Below are positions 25,517-34,679 of a stretch of 64,000 nucleotides of DNA, in pieces. Numbering within the stretch: position 1 is the first letter of the stretch; each line of letters opens with the position of its first letter. The position numbers and the translations under genes were made by a program. Where the stretch lies: assembly GCF_002019765.1 (NCBI RefSeq), contig NZ_KV917380.1, positions 1,195,057-1,259,056 of the forward strand. Reading direction: 5' to 3'. This DNA is from Shouchella oshimensis. GTDB taxonomy: Bacteria; Bacillota; Bacilli; Bacillales; Bacillaceae_D. A model generated the notes under the pieces. The model made no database searches and was not told the DNA's origin. It worked only from the letters and a program-made list of their open reading frames with translations.

Positions 25517-26341
25517 TTATCCCTCGTTTTTTTTCTTCATTTGATGGAGAGTGGCATTAATTTCAGCACCAATAATTAAAATAACCCCTGTTAAAAAGAA
25601 CCAAAACATTAAAATGATCACACCAGCTAATGGTCCGTATGTACTCTCAAAGTTGGTGAAATCATTTACATAAAGAGAAAAGAAAAACGAGATAAGCAGC
25701 CACGCTATTGTGGCAACAACAGCGCCTGGAAGACCATCTTTTAATTGCAGCCTTTTATTCGGTGCAATACGGTAGAGTACCATAAGGGAAAAAATCATCA
25801 CAATAACAGCGACAACCCAACGAAGGTTATTCAAGATAGCGATTAATTCAGATGGAACAGATAAAAAATTCTCCAAGAAATCTAGAATAAGGCTGCCAAA
25901 TACAGGTAGCGCAAGGGTAATAATGATAACGATAACCATTGCGACTGTAAGGATGATCGCGGTTCCTCTTAAGCGTAAGAAATGGCGCGTTTCCTCGATA
26001 TTGTACGCCCGATTAACAGAGCGAATAAAAGAATTAATGGCATTTGATGCAGACCAAAGTGTGCCAATGATGCCGATAGAAAACAAACCAACTTGTGGCT
26101 CGCCAATGGTGTTCAACACAATCTCACTAAAGGTAATGCCAATTTCACCAGGAAAGAATTCCGTGATCATTTCGGAAACTTGATCATTGTCAATGTCAAA
26201 AAAAGATACGCCAGCTAATACAAAAATCATTAAAGGAAATATGGCGAGTAAAAAATAAAAAGACAGAGTGGCGGCTAAGTCGGGAATCGGATCCTTTTTA
26301 ATTTGTTCCATTAATTTTTTTAAAAAAAGCTTAACATTCAT
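25517..26341 (-). CDS. YihY/BrkB-family membrane protein (YfkH-like)
   Basis: 274-residue integral membrane protein of the YihY/BrkB family (formerly mis-named ribonuclease BN). Six hydrophobic segments, the N-terminal LAATLSFYFLLAIFPL motif and the YGPLAGVIILMFWFFLTG block are typical. Molecular function is not established. B. subtilis YfkH is the nearest named relative I recall. Separate transcription unit on the minus strand. Confidence 0.85.
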   Translation of the reverse strand: MNVKLFLKKLMEQIKKDPIPDLAATLSFYFLLAIFPLMIFVLAGVSFFDIDNDQVSEMITEFFPGEIGITFSEIVLNTIGEPQVGLFSIGIIGTLWSASNAINSFIRSVNRAYNIEETRHFLRLRGTAIILTVAMVIVIIITLALPVFGSLILDFLENFLSVPSELIAILNNLRWVVAVIVMIFSLMVLYRIAPNKRLQLKDGLPGAVVATIAWLLISFFFSLYVNDFTNFESTYGPLAGVIILMFWFFLTGVILIIGAEINATLHQMKKKNEG

Positions 26342-26401
26342 TCGTTCCTCCTAAAAGATCAATCCCCTAATAAATTTATTTTAGATAAAATCCATCAAAG
26401 C

Positions 26402-26432
26402 TTCGACAGGACAGACTGCTATCCTTTATACT
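26402..26432 (+). promoter_or_regulatory. Possible promoter of luxS
   Basis: TTCGAC (26402-26407) or TCGACA one base later, with TATACT at 26427-26432 (18-19-bp spacer). Confidence 0.4.
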
Positions 26433-26462
26433 ATAAACGAATACGAAAGGAGAGTGTAGCAA

Positions 26463-26933
26463 ATGCCATCAGTAGAAAGCTTTGAGCTCGATCATACAAT
26501 CGTAAAGGCGCCATACGTTCGACATTGCGGAACACACAAAATCGGAACGGATGGGGAAGTGAATAAATTCGATATTCGATTTTGTCAGCCAAACAAAGAC
26601 GCACTTAAACCTGACGTCATTCATACTTTGGAACACTTACTAGCCATTAACATTCGTCGATTTTCTGAGGACTATCATCATTTTGATGTAATTGATATTT
26701 CTCCGATGGGCTGCCAAACTGGCTATTACCTTATTATGAGTGGAACACCAACTGTAGCTGAGATTATTGATGTTCTCGAAAAGACTATGACTTATTCTCT
26801 TCAAACAGAACAAGTTCCTGCTGCAACTGAAAAAGAGTGTGGTCAGGCAGTTCTGCATGATCTAGAAGGAACAAAAGAAAGAATGCGGAAATGGCTTGCA
26901 GAAGATAAAGAAAAGCTGAAGCAGGTTTTTTAA
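26463..26933 (+). CDS. luxS: S-ribosylhomocysteine lyase
   Basis: 156-residue metalloenzyme that splits S-ribosylhomocysteine into homocysteine and DPD, the AI-2 precursor, in the activated methyl cycle. The metal ligands H54 and H58 (HTLEH) and C126 (KECGQ) are present, with the catalytic C84 in SPMGCQTG. Length normal. GAAAGGAGAG precedes the ATG. Single gene with its own terminator; the SAH nucleosidase is not adjacent. Confidence 0.96.
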   Translation: MPSVESFELDHTIVKAPYVRHCGTHKIGTDGEVNKFDIRFCQPNKDALKPDVIHTLEHLLAINIRRFSEDYHHFDVIDISPMGCQTGYYLIMSGTPTVAEIIDVLEKTMTYSLQTEQVPAATEKECGQAVLHDLEGTKERMRKWLAEDKEKLKQVF

Positions 26934-26956
26934 ATGCCGTTCAGAAAGTATTCGAA

Positions 26957-26987
26957 AAGCGCTAACGTTTAGTTTGCGCTTTTTTTC
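26957..26987. terminator. Terminator of luxS
   Basis: AAAGCGC / GCGCTTT stem with T-run, at the convergent junction with the isochorismatase-like gene. Confidence 0.75.
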
Positions 26988-27535
26988 TATTTCTTTAACC
27001 ATATTTGAATGGGTCGTACGTCTGCTTTTAAAATGTGTTCAAAATGATGGAGGGCAACATGGGTGTCTTTTTGTGTAAAGCTAGCAATGCCATCTTGAGG
27101 AATAACGAGGGTATACTCAAGTGTGTAGGCATCATTCGCTGTAAATTGTACACACATATTACCGACAATGCCTGTTAAGACGAGGGTGTGGACCTCAAGA
27201 TGTTCTAATAATAAGTGAAGTGGTGTGTTAAAAAAACCAGAGTACTTCGGCTTAATGATAGAATAATCCTCTTCAGTTGGTTCGAGGCGAGCGGCAATGG
27301 AAGCGCCCAACTCATTGCTTGTTTTAATGTCGTAAACAAGTTGGTTAAAGTCAGATTGCCATTTACCGTAGTTGTCATTAACGTACAGAATTGGGCAACC
27401 CCGAGCTTTCATTGCATCTTTTAGTAAGGCGATCTTGTCAGCGATCTCTTTTGTCTGTGGATAGATATCTTCTCCATGCTCAAACGAGAGCGGATTAATC
27501 ATATCAATAATAAGTAAGGCAGTCTGTTTATCCAT
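26987..27535 (-). CDS. Isochorismatase-like cysteine hydrolase
   Basis: 182-residue alpha/beta hydrolase of the isochorismatase/nicotinamidase superfamily. The triad positions are visible: Asp in ALLIIDMINP, Lys in IIKPKYSGFFNT, Cys in TGIVGNMCVQFTANDA with the preceding cis-peptide region. Substrate cannot be told from sequence; nicotinamidase and ureidomalonase-like activities exist in the family. Start ATG 27535, 11 nt after AGGAG; the GTG at 27547 overlaps that site. Single gene. Confidence 0.8.
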   Translation of the reverse strand: MDKQTALLIIDMINPLSFEHGEDIYPQTKEIADKIALLKDAMKARGCPILYVNDNYGKWQSDFNQLVYDIKTSNELGASIAARLEPTEEDYSIIKPKYSGFFNTPLHLLLEHLEVHTLVLTGIVGNMCVQFTANDAYTLEYTLVIPQDGIASFTQKDTHVALHHFEHILKADVRPIQIWLKK

Positions 27536-27664
27536 TGTTGTGTACACTCCTAAAGGATCCCTTAATTTTAAACAAGAGATTGGGAAATTCCTGTGTTATG
27601 ATTAGGATAAACAAACAATGTATAATTACTCTTTAGGAGAAGGATTTGGCGAGGAGAGATGGCT

Positions 27665-28162
27665 ATGTTTGATAAAAAATCAATTGAAATTTTGCAAATT
27701 ATAGAAGCAAATGGTCGAATCGATTCAGAGAAAATCGCAAAGATGGTTGATTTGACTGCGAAAGAAGTCGATTCGTACATTGAAGAATTAGAAAACAATA
27801 ACGTAATTTTAAGTTACTCGGCAGTTGTAAATTGGGCAAAGCTTCCAGTCCAAGAAGCAGTCACAGCGATGATTGATGTGAAAGTCGCGCCTAAACGAGG
27901 CGTCGGATTTGATGAAGTTGCTGAGCGAATTTATCGCTTTCCAGAAGTGAAGGCTCTTTATTTAATGTCAGGAGCCTATGACTTATCAGTCGTTGTGGAA
28001 GGAAAGACTATGCAAGAAACGGCTCGTTTTGTTTCAGAACGCTTGTCTACAATTGATTCGGTTTTATCAACCACAACGCACTTTCAGTTGAAAACCTACA
28101 AACATGATGGCGTCATCTTTAAAGAACCTGAAGAAGACCGTAGAATTGTGGTGACACCGTAA
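27665..28162 (+). CDS. alaR: Lrp/AsnC-family regulator AlaR (YugG)
   Basis: 165-residue Lrp/AsnC-type regulator with an N-terminal helix-turn-helix (residues about 5-55) and a C-terminal effector domain (VTAMIDVKVAPKRGVGFDEVAERI, LMSGAYDLSVVVEGKTM). It matches B. subtilis YugG, which controls the adjacent transaminase AlaT. Start ATG 27665, 8 nt after GAGGAG; the ATG at 27659 lies too close. The stop overlaps the alaT start (TAATG), so the pair is translationally coupled. Confidence 0.88.
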   Translation: MFDKKSIEILQIIEANGRIDSEKIAKMVDLTAKEVDSYIEELENNNVILSYSAVVNWAKLPVQEAVTAMIDVKVAPKRGVGFDEVAERIYRFPEVKALYLMSGAYDLSVVVEGKTMQETARFVSERLSTIDSVLSTTTHFQLKTYKHDGVIFKEPEEDRRIVVTP

Positions 28163-29355
28163 TGAAACATACTGTTATAAAAAAAGAGCGCTTATCACAA
28201 AAGGCATCAAGTATCCAGCCTTCAGGCATTCGACGTTTTTTTGATTTGGCATCTAAAATGGACAATATTATTTCCCTAGGCGTTGGTGAACCTGATTTTG
28301 TCACGCCATGGAATGTACGTGAAGCAAGCATTTCCTCCTTGGAAAGAGGATTTACCGCTTATACAGCAAACGCTGGCCTACCGGAACTTCGACAGGCGAT
28401 TTCGCATTATATGGAGCAGCGTTATCGTGTTCACTATAACCCAGAAGAAGAAATTCTTGTAACGGTTGGTGCAAGTGAAGCCATTGATATTGGGATGAGG
28501 GCGATTTTAGACCCTGGTGATGAAGTCATTATTGTGGAACCGACGTTTGTCTCTTATGCGCCGCTCGTAACCCTTGCTGGTGGAGTTCCTATCCCGGTAG
28601 GAACGAACGCAGAAAATCATTTTGAAGTGAATCCTGCTGATATTGAAAAAGTAATCACCGAAAAAACGAAGGCCATTATGATTTGTTACCCGAATAACCC
28701 GACTGGTGCTTCCTTAAATAGAAGAAAGTTAGAACAAATTGCTGCAATCATTCAGAAGCATAACTTACTTGTATTTTCAGATGAGATTTACTCTGAACTA
28801 TCATACGACGATGAGCACACATGCTTTTCAGAATTACCAGGTATGAAAGAGCAAACGATTGTGATCAATGGGTTTTCAAAAGCATTCGCAATGACAGGAT
28901 GGAGACTTGGTTTTGTTCTTGCGCCTCCTGATCTACTGCAAGCTATGCTCAAAATTCACCAATATAGCTTAATGTGCGCGCCGACGATGGCACAGTATGG
29001 AGCGTTAGAGGCATTACTACACGGTATGGAAGATGTAGAGAAAATGAAGTTGTCCTATCAACAGAGACGGAACTATTTTGTGAAAACCGCTAATGAGATT
29101 GGCTTGCCGTGTCATAAACCGAGTGGTGCTTTTTATGCATTTCCATCCATAAAACATACTGGCTTATCTTCTGAAGCATTTGCGGAAAAGCTACTTTTAG
29201 AAGAACGGGTAGCTGTGGTTCCTGGTGCTGTATTTGGTGAAGGTGGTGAAGGGCATATTCGCTGTTCATACGCTACATCGCTAAAGAATTTAGAAGAGGC
29301 TCTTAATCGGATTGGACGTTTTCTGAAAAAACATGACTGGCAAAAGAGAACATAA
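28162..29355 (+). CDS. alaT: Alanine transaminase AlaT (YugH), PLP class I
   Basis: 397-residue class I/II aminotransferase. PLP-binding lysine in INGFSKAFAMTGWRLG, substrate and cofactor residues in YPNNPTGA and SDEIYSEL, and the C-terminal arginine region HIRCSYATS. In B. subtilis the equivalent gene (yugH) encodes the main L-alanine transaminase. Coupled to alaR. Specificity for alanine rests on synteny and family resemblance. Confidence 0.88.
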   Translation: MKHTVIKKERLSQKASSIQPSGIRRFFDLASKMDNIISLGVGEPDFVTPWNVREASISSLERGFTAYTANAGLPELRQAISHYMEQRYRVHYNPEEEILVTVGASEAIDIGMRAILDPGDEVIIVEPTFVSYAPLVTLAGGVPIPVGTNAENHFEVNPADIEKVITEKTKAIMICYPNNPTGASLNRRKLEQIAAIIQKHNLLVFSDEIYSELSYDDEHTCFSELPGMKEQTIVINGFSKAFAMTGWRLGFVLAPPDLLQAMLKIHQYSLMCAPTMAQYGALEALLHGMEDVEKMKLSYQQRRNYFVKTANEIGLPCHKPSGAFYAFPSIKHTGLSSEAFAEKLLLEERVAVVPGAVFGEGGEGHIRCSYATSLKNLEEALNRIGRFLKKHDWQKRT

Positions 29356-29382
29356 AGTTTTTTTTAGAAAGGATCGTAATAT

Positions 29383-30162
29383 ATGAGTACACTTCGACAA
29401 CAAAACCCATTAATACATTGTATGACAAACCTAGTTGTAACAAATTTCACTGCCAATGGACTTCTTGCTATCGGTGCTTCTCCAGTAATGGCTTACGCAA
29501 AAGAAGAGACACATGAAATGGCAGAAGCGGCAGATGCACTTCTGTTAAATATTGGCACGCCGTCTGAAACTGTTGTTGAGTCAATGATTCATGCTGGTCA
29601 AGCAGCGAATAAAAAAGGTACACCTGTTATTCTTGATCCTGTTGGTGCTGGAGCGACATCGTTTCGAAATGAAATGATTGCTCGGATTTTACAGCACGTG
29701 GATATTACCCTTATTAGGGGAAATGCAGGAGAAATAGCAGCGATTTTAGGAGAGGTGGGGACTGTTAAAGGGGTCGATGCACAAATTAAAACAGACCCGG
29801 TTGTCCTCGCAAAACGTGCAGCAGAGGAATTAAAGACACTGATCGTTGTAACAGGTGAGCAAGATGTTGTGACGGATGGGTCCCGTACGGTTACGATAAA
29901 AAACGGGCATGAGTGGTTAACACGTGTAGTCGGAACCGGATGTTTATTAGGTGGTGTCCTGGCGGCTTATTTAGCTATAAATAGGGACGACAAGATTAAA
30001 GCGGCAGCAGAAGGTCTTGCTTATTATGGGGTCGCCGCAGAACGTGCCTATGCAAAAGCAAGTGATCGAGGCGTTGCTTCTTTTCAGTTGGAATTTTTAG
30101 ATGCATTAAGCACGTTATCAGAAGAAGAAGCAGAATCGTTTTACCGAATGGAATGGCTATAA
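29383..30162 (+). CDS. thiM: Hydroxyethylthiazole kinase
   Basis: 259-residue ribokinase-like enzyme that phosphorylates hydroxyethylthiazole for thiamine salvage. The N-terminal PLIHCMTNLVVTNFTANGLLA, VILDPVGAGAT and catalytic VVGTGCLLGG (GTGC) motifs are diagnostic. It follows alaT after 27 bp, so it is probably in the same transcript. No thiE, thiD or TPP riboswitch is near. The DEAD-box gene begins 14 bp after it. Confidence 0.93.
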   Translation: MSTLRQQNPLIHCMTNLVVTNFTANGLLAIGASPVMAYAKEETHEMAEAADALLLNIGTPSETVVESMIHAGQAANKKGTPVILDPVGAGATSFRNEMIARILQHVDITLIRGNAGEIAAILGEVGTVKGVDAQIKTDPVVLAKRAAEELKTLIVVTGEQDVVTDGSRTVTIKNGHEWLTRVVGTGCLLGGVLAAYLAINRDDKIKAAAEGLAYYGVAAERAYAKASDRGVASFQLEFLDALSTLSEEEAESFYRMEWL

Positions 30163-30176
30163 AAGAGGAGTTAAGT

Positions 30177-31310
30177 ATGATTAAACAATTAACGATAGAT
30201 CTACCAAAAGAAATAGGAGCCAATTTAGTAAAGAAAGGAATTGAGGAACCAACACCTATACAGGATATTGTTATCCCTCGAGCCATTCAAGGCGATAGCC
30301 TAATGTTCCGGTCGCAGACAGGCTCAGGAAAAACGCTAGCTTACGTACTGCCATTACTTTCTGCGATCGCTGTAAAAGAACAAACGATACAAGGGATAAT
30401 TATCGCTCCATCTCAAGAACTTGCTGTCCAGATTGAAACGGTTATTAAAGAAGTAACAACCAATACAGACATCACATCAATGGCGTTTATAGGTGGAGCG
30501 AATATAAATCGTCAAGTTGAAAAACTAAAGAAAAGTAAGCCGCATATTGCTGTTGGAACACCAGGAAGATTAATGGAGCTTGTTCGTTTAAAGAAACTGA
30601 AACTAACCAATGTGCGCCTATATGTGCTTGATGAAGTCGATCGATTAGTGGAAGAACAAGAATCGTGGAAAGATGTAGAAGAGTTAGGGAAGCGTCTTGG
30701 TTACGATGTACAAGGGTTATTTGCATCAGCAACGATTCCGAAAGGCTTAGAAGATCGACTAAAAGTATTTTCTCCTAAAGTGGAAAAGATTGAAGAGAAT
30801 ACGTCTACATTACCAGAACAAATCGAACATGTAGCGCTTACGATTGAAGAGCGCGATCGAGTTGATACGGTTCGAAAAATTATTCATGCTGAACAAGTGA
30901 CAAAAGGCATTGTGTTTGTGAATCAGTTAGAGCGTTTAGTGGAAACCGTCGATAAACTACGGTACCGCAAAATTCAAGCTGTCGGTCTATCGTCTGAACA
31001 GACAAAAATAGAGCGGGAACAAGCCATTTCTCAATTTAAAAACGGTACAGCCACATTGTTAGTAGCAACAGATGTGGCGGCAAGAGGAATTGACGTTGAA
31101 AAAGTTACCCACATTATCCAATTAAATGCCACTCGTTCTGTTGAAAGCTATCTTCATCGGGCAGGTCGAACAGGTAGAGTGAATGAAGCAGGGAAAGTGA
31201 TTTCTTTGTTTAATGAGCAAGAACTGTATTTAAAAGAGAAATATGAAAAACGGTTAGCGATTACGATTACAGACGCTATTTTACAAAATGGGGCCTTGGT
31301 CACACAATAA
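30177..31310 (+). CDS. DEAD-box RNA helicase (YfmL-like)
   Basis: 377-residue ATP-dependent RNA helicase with only the two RecA-like core domains. Motifs in order: I SQTGSGKT, Ia PSQELAVQ, Ib GTPGR, II DEVD (a DEAD variant), III SAT, V DVAARGID, VI HRAGRTGR. Length without a C-terminal extension resembles B. subtilis YfmL, implicated in ribosome assembly. Start ATG 30177 after AAAGAGGAG; the open frame to 30153 overlaps thiM and is unlikely to be used. Confidence 0.9.
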   Translation: MIKQLTIDLPKEIGANLVKKGIEEPTPIQDIVIPRAIQGDSLMFRSQTGSGKTLAYVLPLLSAIAVKEQTIQGIIIAPSQELAVQIETVIKEVTTNTDITSMAFIGGANINRQVEKLKKSKPHIAVGTPGRLMELVRLKKLKLTNVRLYVLDEVDRLVEEQESWKDVEELGKRLGYDVQGLFASATIPKGLEDRLKVFSPKVEKIEENTSTLPEQIEHVALTIEERDRVDTVRKIIHAEQVTKGIVFVNQLERLVETVDKLRYRKIQAVGLSSEQTKIEREQAISQFKNGTATLLVATDVAARGIDVEKVTHIIQLNATRSVESYLHRAGRTGRVNEAGKVISLFNEQELYLKEKYEKRLAITITDAILQNGALVTQ

Positions 31311-31325
31311 ACACTTGATCAGACT

Positions 31326-31354
31326 TTGCGCTATAGCGAAACCTATGGTAAAAT
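31326..31354 (+). promoter_or_regulatory. Promoter of yugI
   Basis: TTGCGC (31326-31331), 17-bp spacer, TAAAAT (31349-31354). Confidence 0.5.
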
Positions 31355-31389
31355 TAAAAGGTTAAATCATTGTTTAGGAGTTGTGTTTA

Positions 31390-31803
31390 ATGTCTAATTA
31401 CGAAGAAGGTAGCATTATCGAAGGGAAAGTAACGGGAATCAAGCCGTTCGGTGCCTTTGTTGCGATCGATGAAAAAAAACAAGGACTTGTTCATATATCT
31501 GAAGTTGCTCACGGTTATGTGAAAGATATTGCAGATGTATTAACAGTAGGAGACGAAGTTAAAGTCAAAGTGATGTCAGTAGATCAAGAATCTGGAAAGA
31601 TTTCTTTATCAATCCGTGCAACGCAAGAGGCGCCTGCTCGTCCACAAGCGAAACCACGTGCTAATACTGGCGGTGGAGCGCGTAAACCTCAAGCTCCTCA
31701 ACAGAAACAGCAAGGCTTTAATACATTAGAAGATAAGTTAAAAGAATGGTTAAAGCAGTCTAATGAAATTCAAGCAGATTTAAATAAGCGCGCGAAGAAA
31801 TAA
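31390..31803 (+). CDS. yugI: S1-domain RNA-binding protein YugI (GSP13)
   Basis: 137-residue protein with one S1 RNA-binding domain (residues about 5-75: EGSIIEGKVTGIKPFGAFVAID, GLVHISEVAHGYV, VGDEVKVKVM) and a basic, disordered Q/A/P-rich tail. It corresponds to general stress protein 13, a ribosome-associated protein of Firmicutes. The start is ATG 31390, 9 nt after AGGAG; the open frame begins earlier at a TTG. Own promoter and terminator. Confidence 0.9.
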   Translation: MSNYEEGSIIEGKVTGIKPFGAFVAIDEKKQGLVHISEVAHGYVKDIADVLTVGDEVKVKVMSVDQESGKISLSIRATQEAPARPQAKPRANTGGGARKPQAPQQKQQGFNTLEDKLKEWLKQSNEIQADLNKRAKK

Positions 31804-31835
31804 AAAAAACAGCTAGTGAAAACTAGCTGTTTTTA
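31802..31835. terminator. Bidirectional terminator, yugI / yuzA
   Basis: ACAGCTAG / CTAGCTGT stem, 6-nt loop, A-run before and T-run after. Confidence 0.85.
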
Positions 31836-32066
31836 TCGTTGTGGCTCGACTTCATGGTCTCTGCCTAATTCTTCTTTAGGCTTTAATAAAATGGAAATAG
31901 CGTAAAGACCTGCTAATCCAACTAAAGCGTAAATAAGTCGAGAAATGATTGATGCTTGACCATTGAAAATAAAAGCTACAAGGTCAAAACGGAAGAATCC
32001 AATTAGTCCCCAGTTAATGGCACCAATAATGGCTAATACTAAAGCTGTTTTTTGAATCCCGCTCAT
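31833..32066 (-). CDS. yuzA: YuzA-like membrane protein (DUF378)
   Basis: 77-residue membrane protein with two hydrophobic segments. The family signature IIGAINWGLIGFFRFDLVAFIF and LIYALVGLAGLYAIS identify DUF378. Function unknown. Position between yugI and yugJ agrees with B. subtilis yuzA. AGGAGGTGAAATCG precedes the ATG. Confidence 0.85.
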   Translation of the reverse strand: MSGIQKTALVLAIIGAINWGLIGFFRFDLVAFIFNGQASIISRLIYALVGLAGLYAISILLKPKEELGRDHEVEPQR

Positions 32067-32237
32067 TCGATTTCACCTCCTAATGATTGTGCACAGTAAT
32101 GATGTGCTCCTCTTAGAATGGGATAGAATGGGCGTGTTTATGTTAGGTGATGTCTGCCAATAATGAAGCATTGTCTTTGCGGAAATGATAAAAACACGCT
32201 ACCATAGATATGGATAAATGAAAAAGGAGGCTCCTTA

Positions 32238-33401
32238 ATGGACGCTTTTACGTTTTATAACCCAACAAAATTAATTTTTGGACAAGGAAAAACAGAAAGC
32301 TTAGCAGATGAGCTTGTTGTCTATGATCGAAATGTGCTACTTGTTTACGGTGGTGGCAGCATTAAAAATAATGGCTTGTATGACAAGGTAAGACAGCAGT
32401 TGGAATATGCAGGCTGCAATGTAACGGAGCTAGCAGGTGTTGAACCAAATCCTCGTTTAACAACGGTGCAAAAAGGAATTGATTTATGCAAAGAACACGC
32501 TATTGGCTTTATTTTAGCTGTAGGTGGTGGAAGTGTCATTGATGCCACGAAGGCGATTGCAGTAGGTGCTCGTTATGATGGAGACATTTGGGACATTATT
32601 ACCAAAAAAGAGCTTGCTGAAGATGCTTTGCCTTTTGGAACGATCTTAACGTTGGCAGCTACAGGATCTGAAATGAACTCTGGTTCTGTTATTACAAATT
32701 GGGAAACCCACCAAAAGATCGGCTGGGGCTGTATTTTTACATTTCCGAACTTCTCTATTCTAGATCCGGAAAACACAGTGTCGGTTCCAAAAGATCAAAC
32801 GGTATACGGTATAGTCGATATGATGACGCACGTTCTAGAAGCGTATTTTCACCCTGCAGAAAACACACCGTTACAGGATCGTATTTGTGAATCAATTTTG
32901 ACCACTGTTATAGAGGCAGCGCCAGATTTACTAGACAATCTTGACGATGTTGATTTAAGGGAAACCATTCTTTACAGTGGTACGATGGCACTTAATGGAA
33001 TTACGCAAATGGGTGCTCGGGGTGACTGGGGATCTCATAACTTAGAACATGCCGTTTCAGCCGTTTCGGATATTCCACATGCTGGCGGTCTAGCTATACT
33101 ATTCCCTCACTGGATGAGACATAGTGTTGATGTAAACCCAGAAAGAGGTGCTCAATTAGCACAACGGGTATTTGGTGTTGATCGTTCTGGAAAAGAAGAT
33201 CGTGATGTCGCTTTAGAAGGCATTAATAAACTTGCTTCTTTCTGGACAGCTTTAGGTGCACCTACGACATTAAGCGAGTACAATATTACAGAAGATCAAC
33301 TTGATGAAATGGCGGATATTGCAAGTGCGAACGGTATTTTTGGGAACTATCATAAAATTGGTCGCCCGGAAGCACTAGAAATTTTAAAACAAGCACTTTA
33401 A
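32238..33401 (+). CDS. yugJ: Iron-containing NAD(P)H-dependent alcohol dehydrogenase (YugJ/BdhA type)
   Basis: 387-residue group III alcohol dehydrogenase. The nucleotide-binding [13 protein letters not shown] and the metal-binding histidine region [10 protein letters not shown]...[16 protein letters not shown] are intact. The family reduces aldehydes to alcohols (butanol dehydrogenase type) with NAD(P)H. Position next to yuzA and pgi fits yugJ. AAAAAGGAGG precedes the ATG. Substrate not determinable. Confidence 0.9.
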   Translation: MDAFTFYNPTKLIFGQGKTESLADELVVYDRNVLLVYGGGSIKNNGLYDKVRQQLEYAGCNVTELAGVEPNPRLTTVQKGIDLCKEHAIGFILAVGGGSVIDATKAIAVGARYDGDIWDIITKKELAEDALPFGTILTLAATGSEMNSGSVITNWETHQKIGWGCIFTFPNFSILDPENTVSVPKDQTVYGIVDMMTHVLEAYFHPAENTPLQDRICESILTTVIEAAPDLLDNLDDVDLRETILYSGTMALNGITQMGARGDWGSHNLEHAVSAVSDIPHAGGLAILFPHWMRHSVDVNPERGAQLAQRVFGVDRSGKEDRDVALEGINKLASFWTALGAPTTLSEYNITEDQLDEMADIASANGIFGNYHKIGRPEALEILKQAL

Positions 33402-33410
33402 TGTATGTTG

Positions 33411-33442
33411 CAAAGACAGTCCAAAAGGGACTGTCTTTTTTC
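33411..33442 (+). terminator. Terminator of yugJ
   Basis: 11-bp stem (AAAGACAGTCC / GGACTGTCTTT) followed by a T-run. Confidence 0.85.
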
Positions 33443-33509
33443 ATTACGTTTTTCTCATTCTGTAACAAGCCTTTTCCGTGTATAATAAACGGGAAGGAGA
33501 GTGAAGGGT

Positions 33510-34613
33510 TTGGCAAAAACACGTGTAGGAATTATATTCGGTGGAAAATCAGCTGAGCATGAAGTATCGCTTCAGTCAGCAAAAAACATCGTAGACGCCA
33601 TTGATAAAGAGCGTTTTGATGTAACACTTATTGGTATTGATAAACAAGGGCAATGGCATTTAAATGAAGCCACGAACTTTTTATTGAATGAACATAATCC
33701 CGCTCTAATCGAGCTTAATAAATCTAATCAAGGCATATCCTTTATGCCTGGTAAAGAGTCCAATCAACTTCAGCCAGTTGATCAAAATACAGCCTTAGGA
33801 CAACTAGATGTTATTTTCCCAATCGTCCATGGTACTCTTGGAGAAGACGGATCCTTACAAGGCATGATGCGATTAGCAAATTTACCCTTTGTTGGTTCAA
33901 ATGTATTAGGCTCTGCTGTTAGTATGGATAAGGACGTTGCAAAAAAACTGCTTCAAGTAGCAGGTTTACATGTTGCTAATGGTGTTAGCTTTACACGCGC
34001 TACAAAAGATCAAATTGACTTTAAAACCATTGAAAAAAACCTTGGAATGCCTGTTTTTATTAAACCGGCCAATCAAGGGTCTTCAGTTGGTGTAAGTAAA
34101 GCATCGAATGAAAAAGAATTTAACGAGGCAATTGAATTGGCTTATTCCTATGATCACAAGATTTTAATTGAAGCGGCTGTTGTTGGTCGAGAAATTGAAT
34201 GTGCCGTTTTAGGGAATCATTACCCTAAAGCAAGTGTTTGTGGTGAAATTTTACCTCAAGATGGCTTTTATTCATACGATGCAAAATACATTAACGAAGA
34301 CGGCGCCAAATTAGCTATTCCTGCTGATTTAAGCGATGAAGTAAGTAAAACCATTAAAGACATCGCCATACGTGCATATCAAGCACTAAATTGTGAAGGA
34401 TTAGCAAGAGTGGATGTCTTTTTAACAAACCAAAACGACGTAATTATTAACGAAATTAATACATTACCAGGATTTACAAAAATCAGTATGTATCCAAAGC
34501 TTTGGGAAGAGAGCGGTTTATCCTATCAAGATTTAATTTCAACGTTAATTGATTTAGCCATTGAACGACACGAGCAAGACAAACTACTGAAGAGTTCAGT
34601 ATTTGAGCGCTGA
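33510..34613 (+). CDS. ddl: D-alanine--D-alanine ligase
   Basis: 367-residue ATP-grasp ligase that joins two D-alanines for peptidoglycan. N-terminal [22 protein letters not shown]-grasp blocks [17 protein letters not shown] and EIECAVLGN, omega-loop with FYSYDAKY (a tyrosine, as in D-Ala-D-Ala rather than VanA-type ligases), and [11 protein letters not shown]. The start is probably TTG 33510, nine bases after AAGGAGA; GTG 33501 is too close to that site. A TATAAT (33481-33486) lies just upstream, but its -35 is weak. Confidence 0.93.
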   Translation: MAKTRVGIIFGGKSAEHEVSLQSAKNIVDAIDKERFDVTLIGIDKQGQWHLNEATNFLLNEHNPALIELNKSNQGISFMPGKESNQLQPVDQNTALGQLDVIFPIVHGTLGEDGSLQGMMRLANLPFVGSNVLGSAVSMDKDVAKKLLQVAGLHVANGVSFTRATKDQIDFKTIEKNLGMPVFIKPANQGSSVGVSKASNEKEFNEAIELAYSYDHKILIEAAVVGREIECAVLGNHYPKASVCGEILPQDGFYSYDAKYINEDGAKLAIPADLSDEVSKTIKDIAIRAYQALNCEGLARVDVFLTNQNDVIINEINTLPGFTKISMYPKLWEESGLSYQDLISTLIDLAIERHEQDKLLKSSVFER

Positions 34614-34628
34614 TGACTTGTGTTTTTG

Positions 34629-34679
34629 GCCTCCTTTCGGTACATTAATGAAGTACCGAATAGAAGGAGGCTCTTTTTT
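34629..34679 (+). terminator. ddl terminator hairpin that contains the pgi ribosome-binding site
   Basis: Left arm GCCTCCTT-TCGGTAC (34629-34643) pairs with GTACCGA (34653-34659) and, after a 4-nt bulge, AAGGAGGC (34664-34671); 9-nt loop. T-rich CTCTTTTTT follows directly, then the pgi ATG at 34680. The pgi Shine-Dalgarno AAGGAGG is wholly inside the right arm. The element can end ddl transcription and can also hide the pgi ribosome-binding site. Confidence 0.75.

Noticed and set aside
29356..29382. TPP riboswitch upstream of thiM
   Set aside because: Only 27 bp lie between alaT and thiM, too short, and no such motif is present upstream of alaR either.
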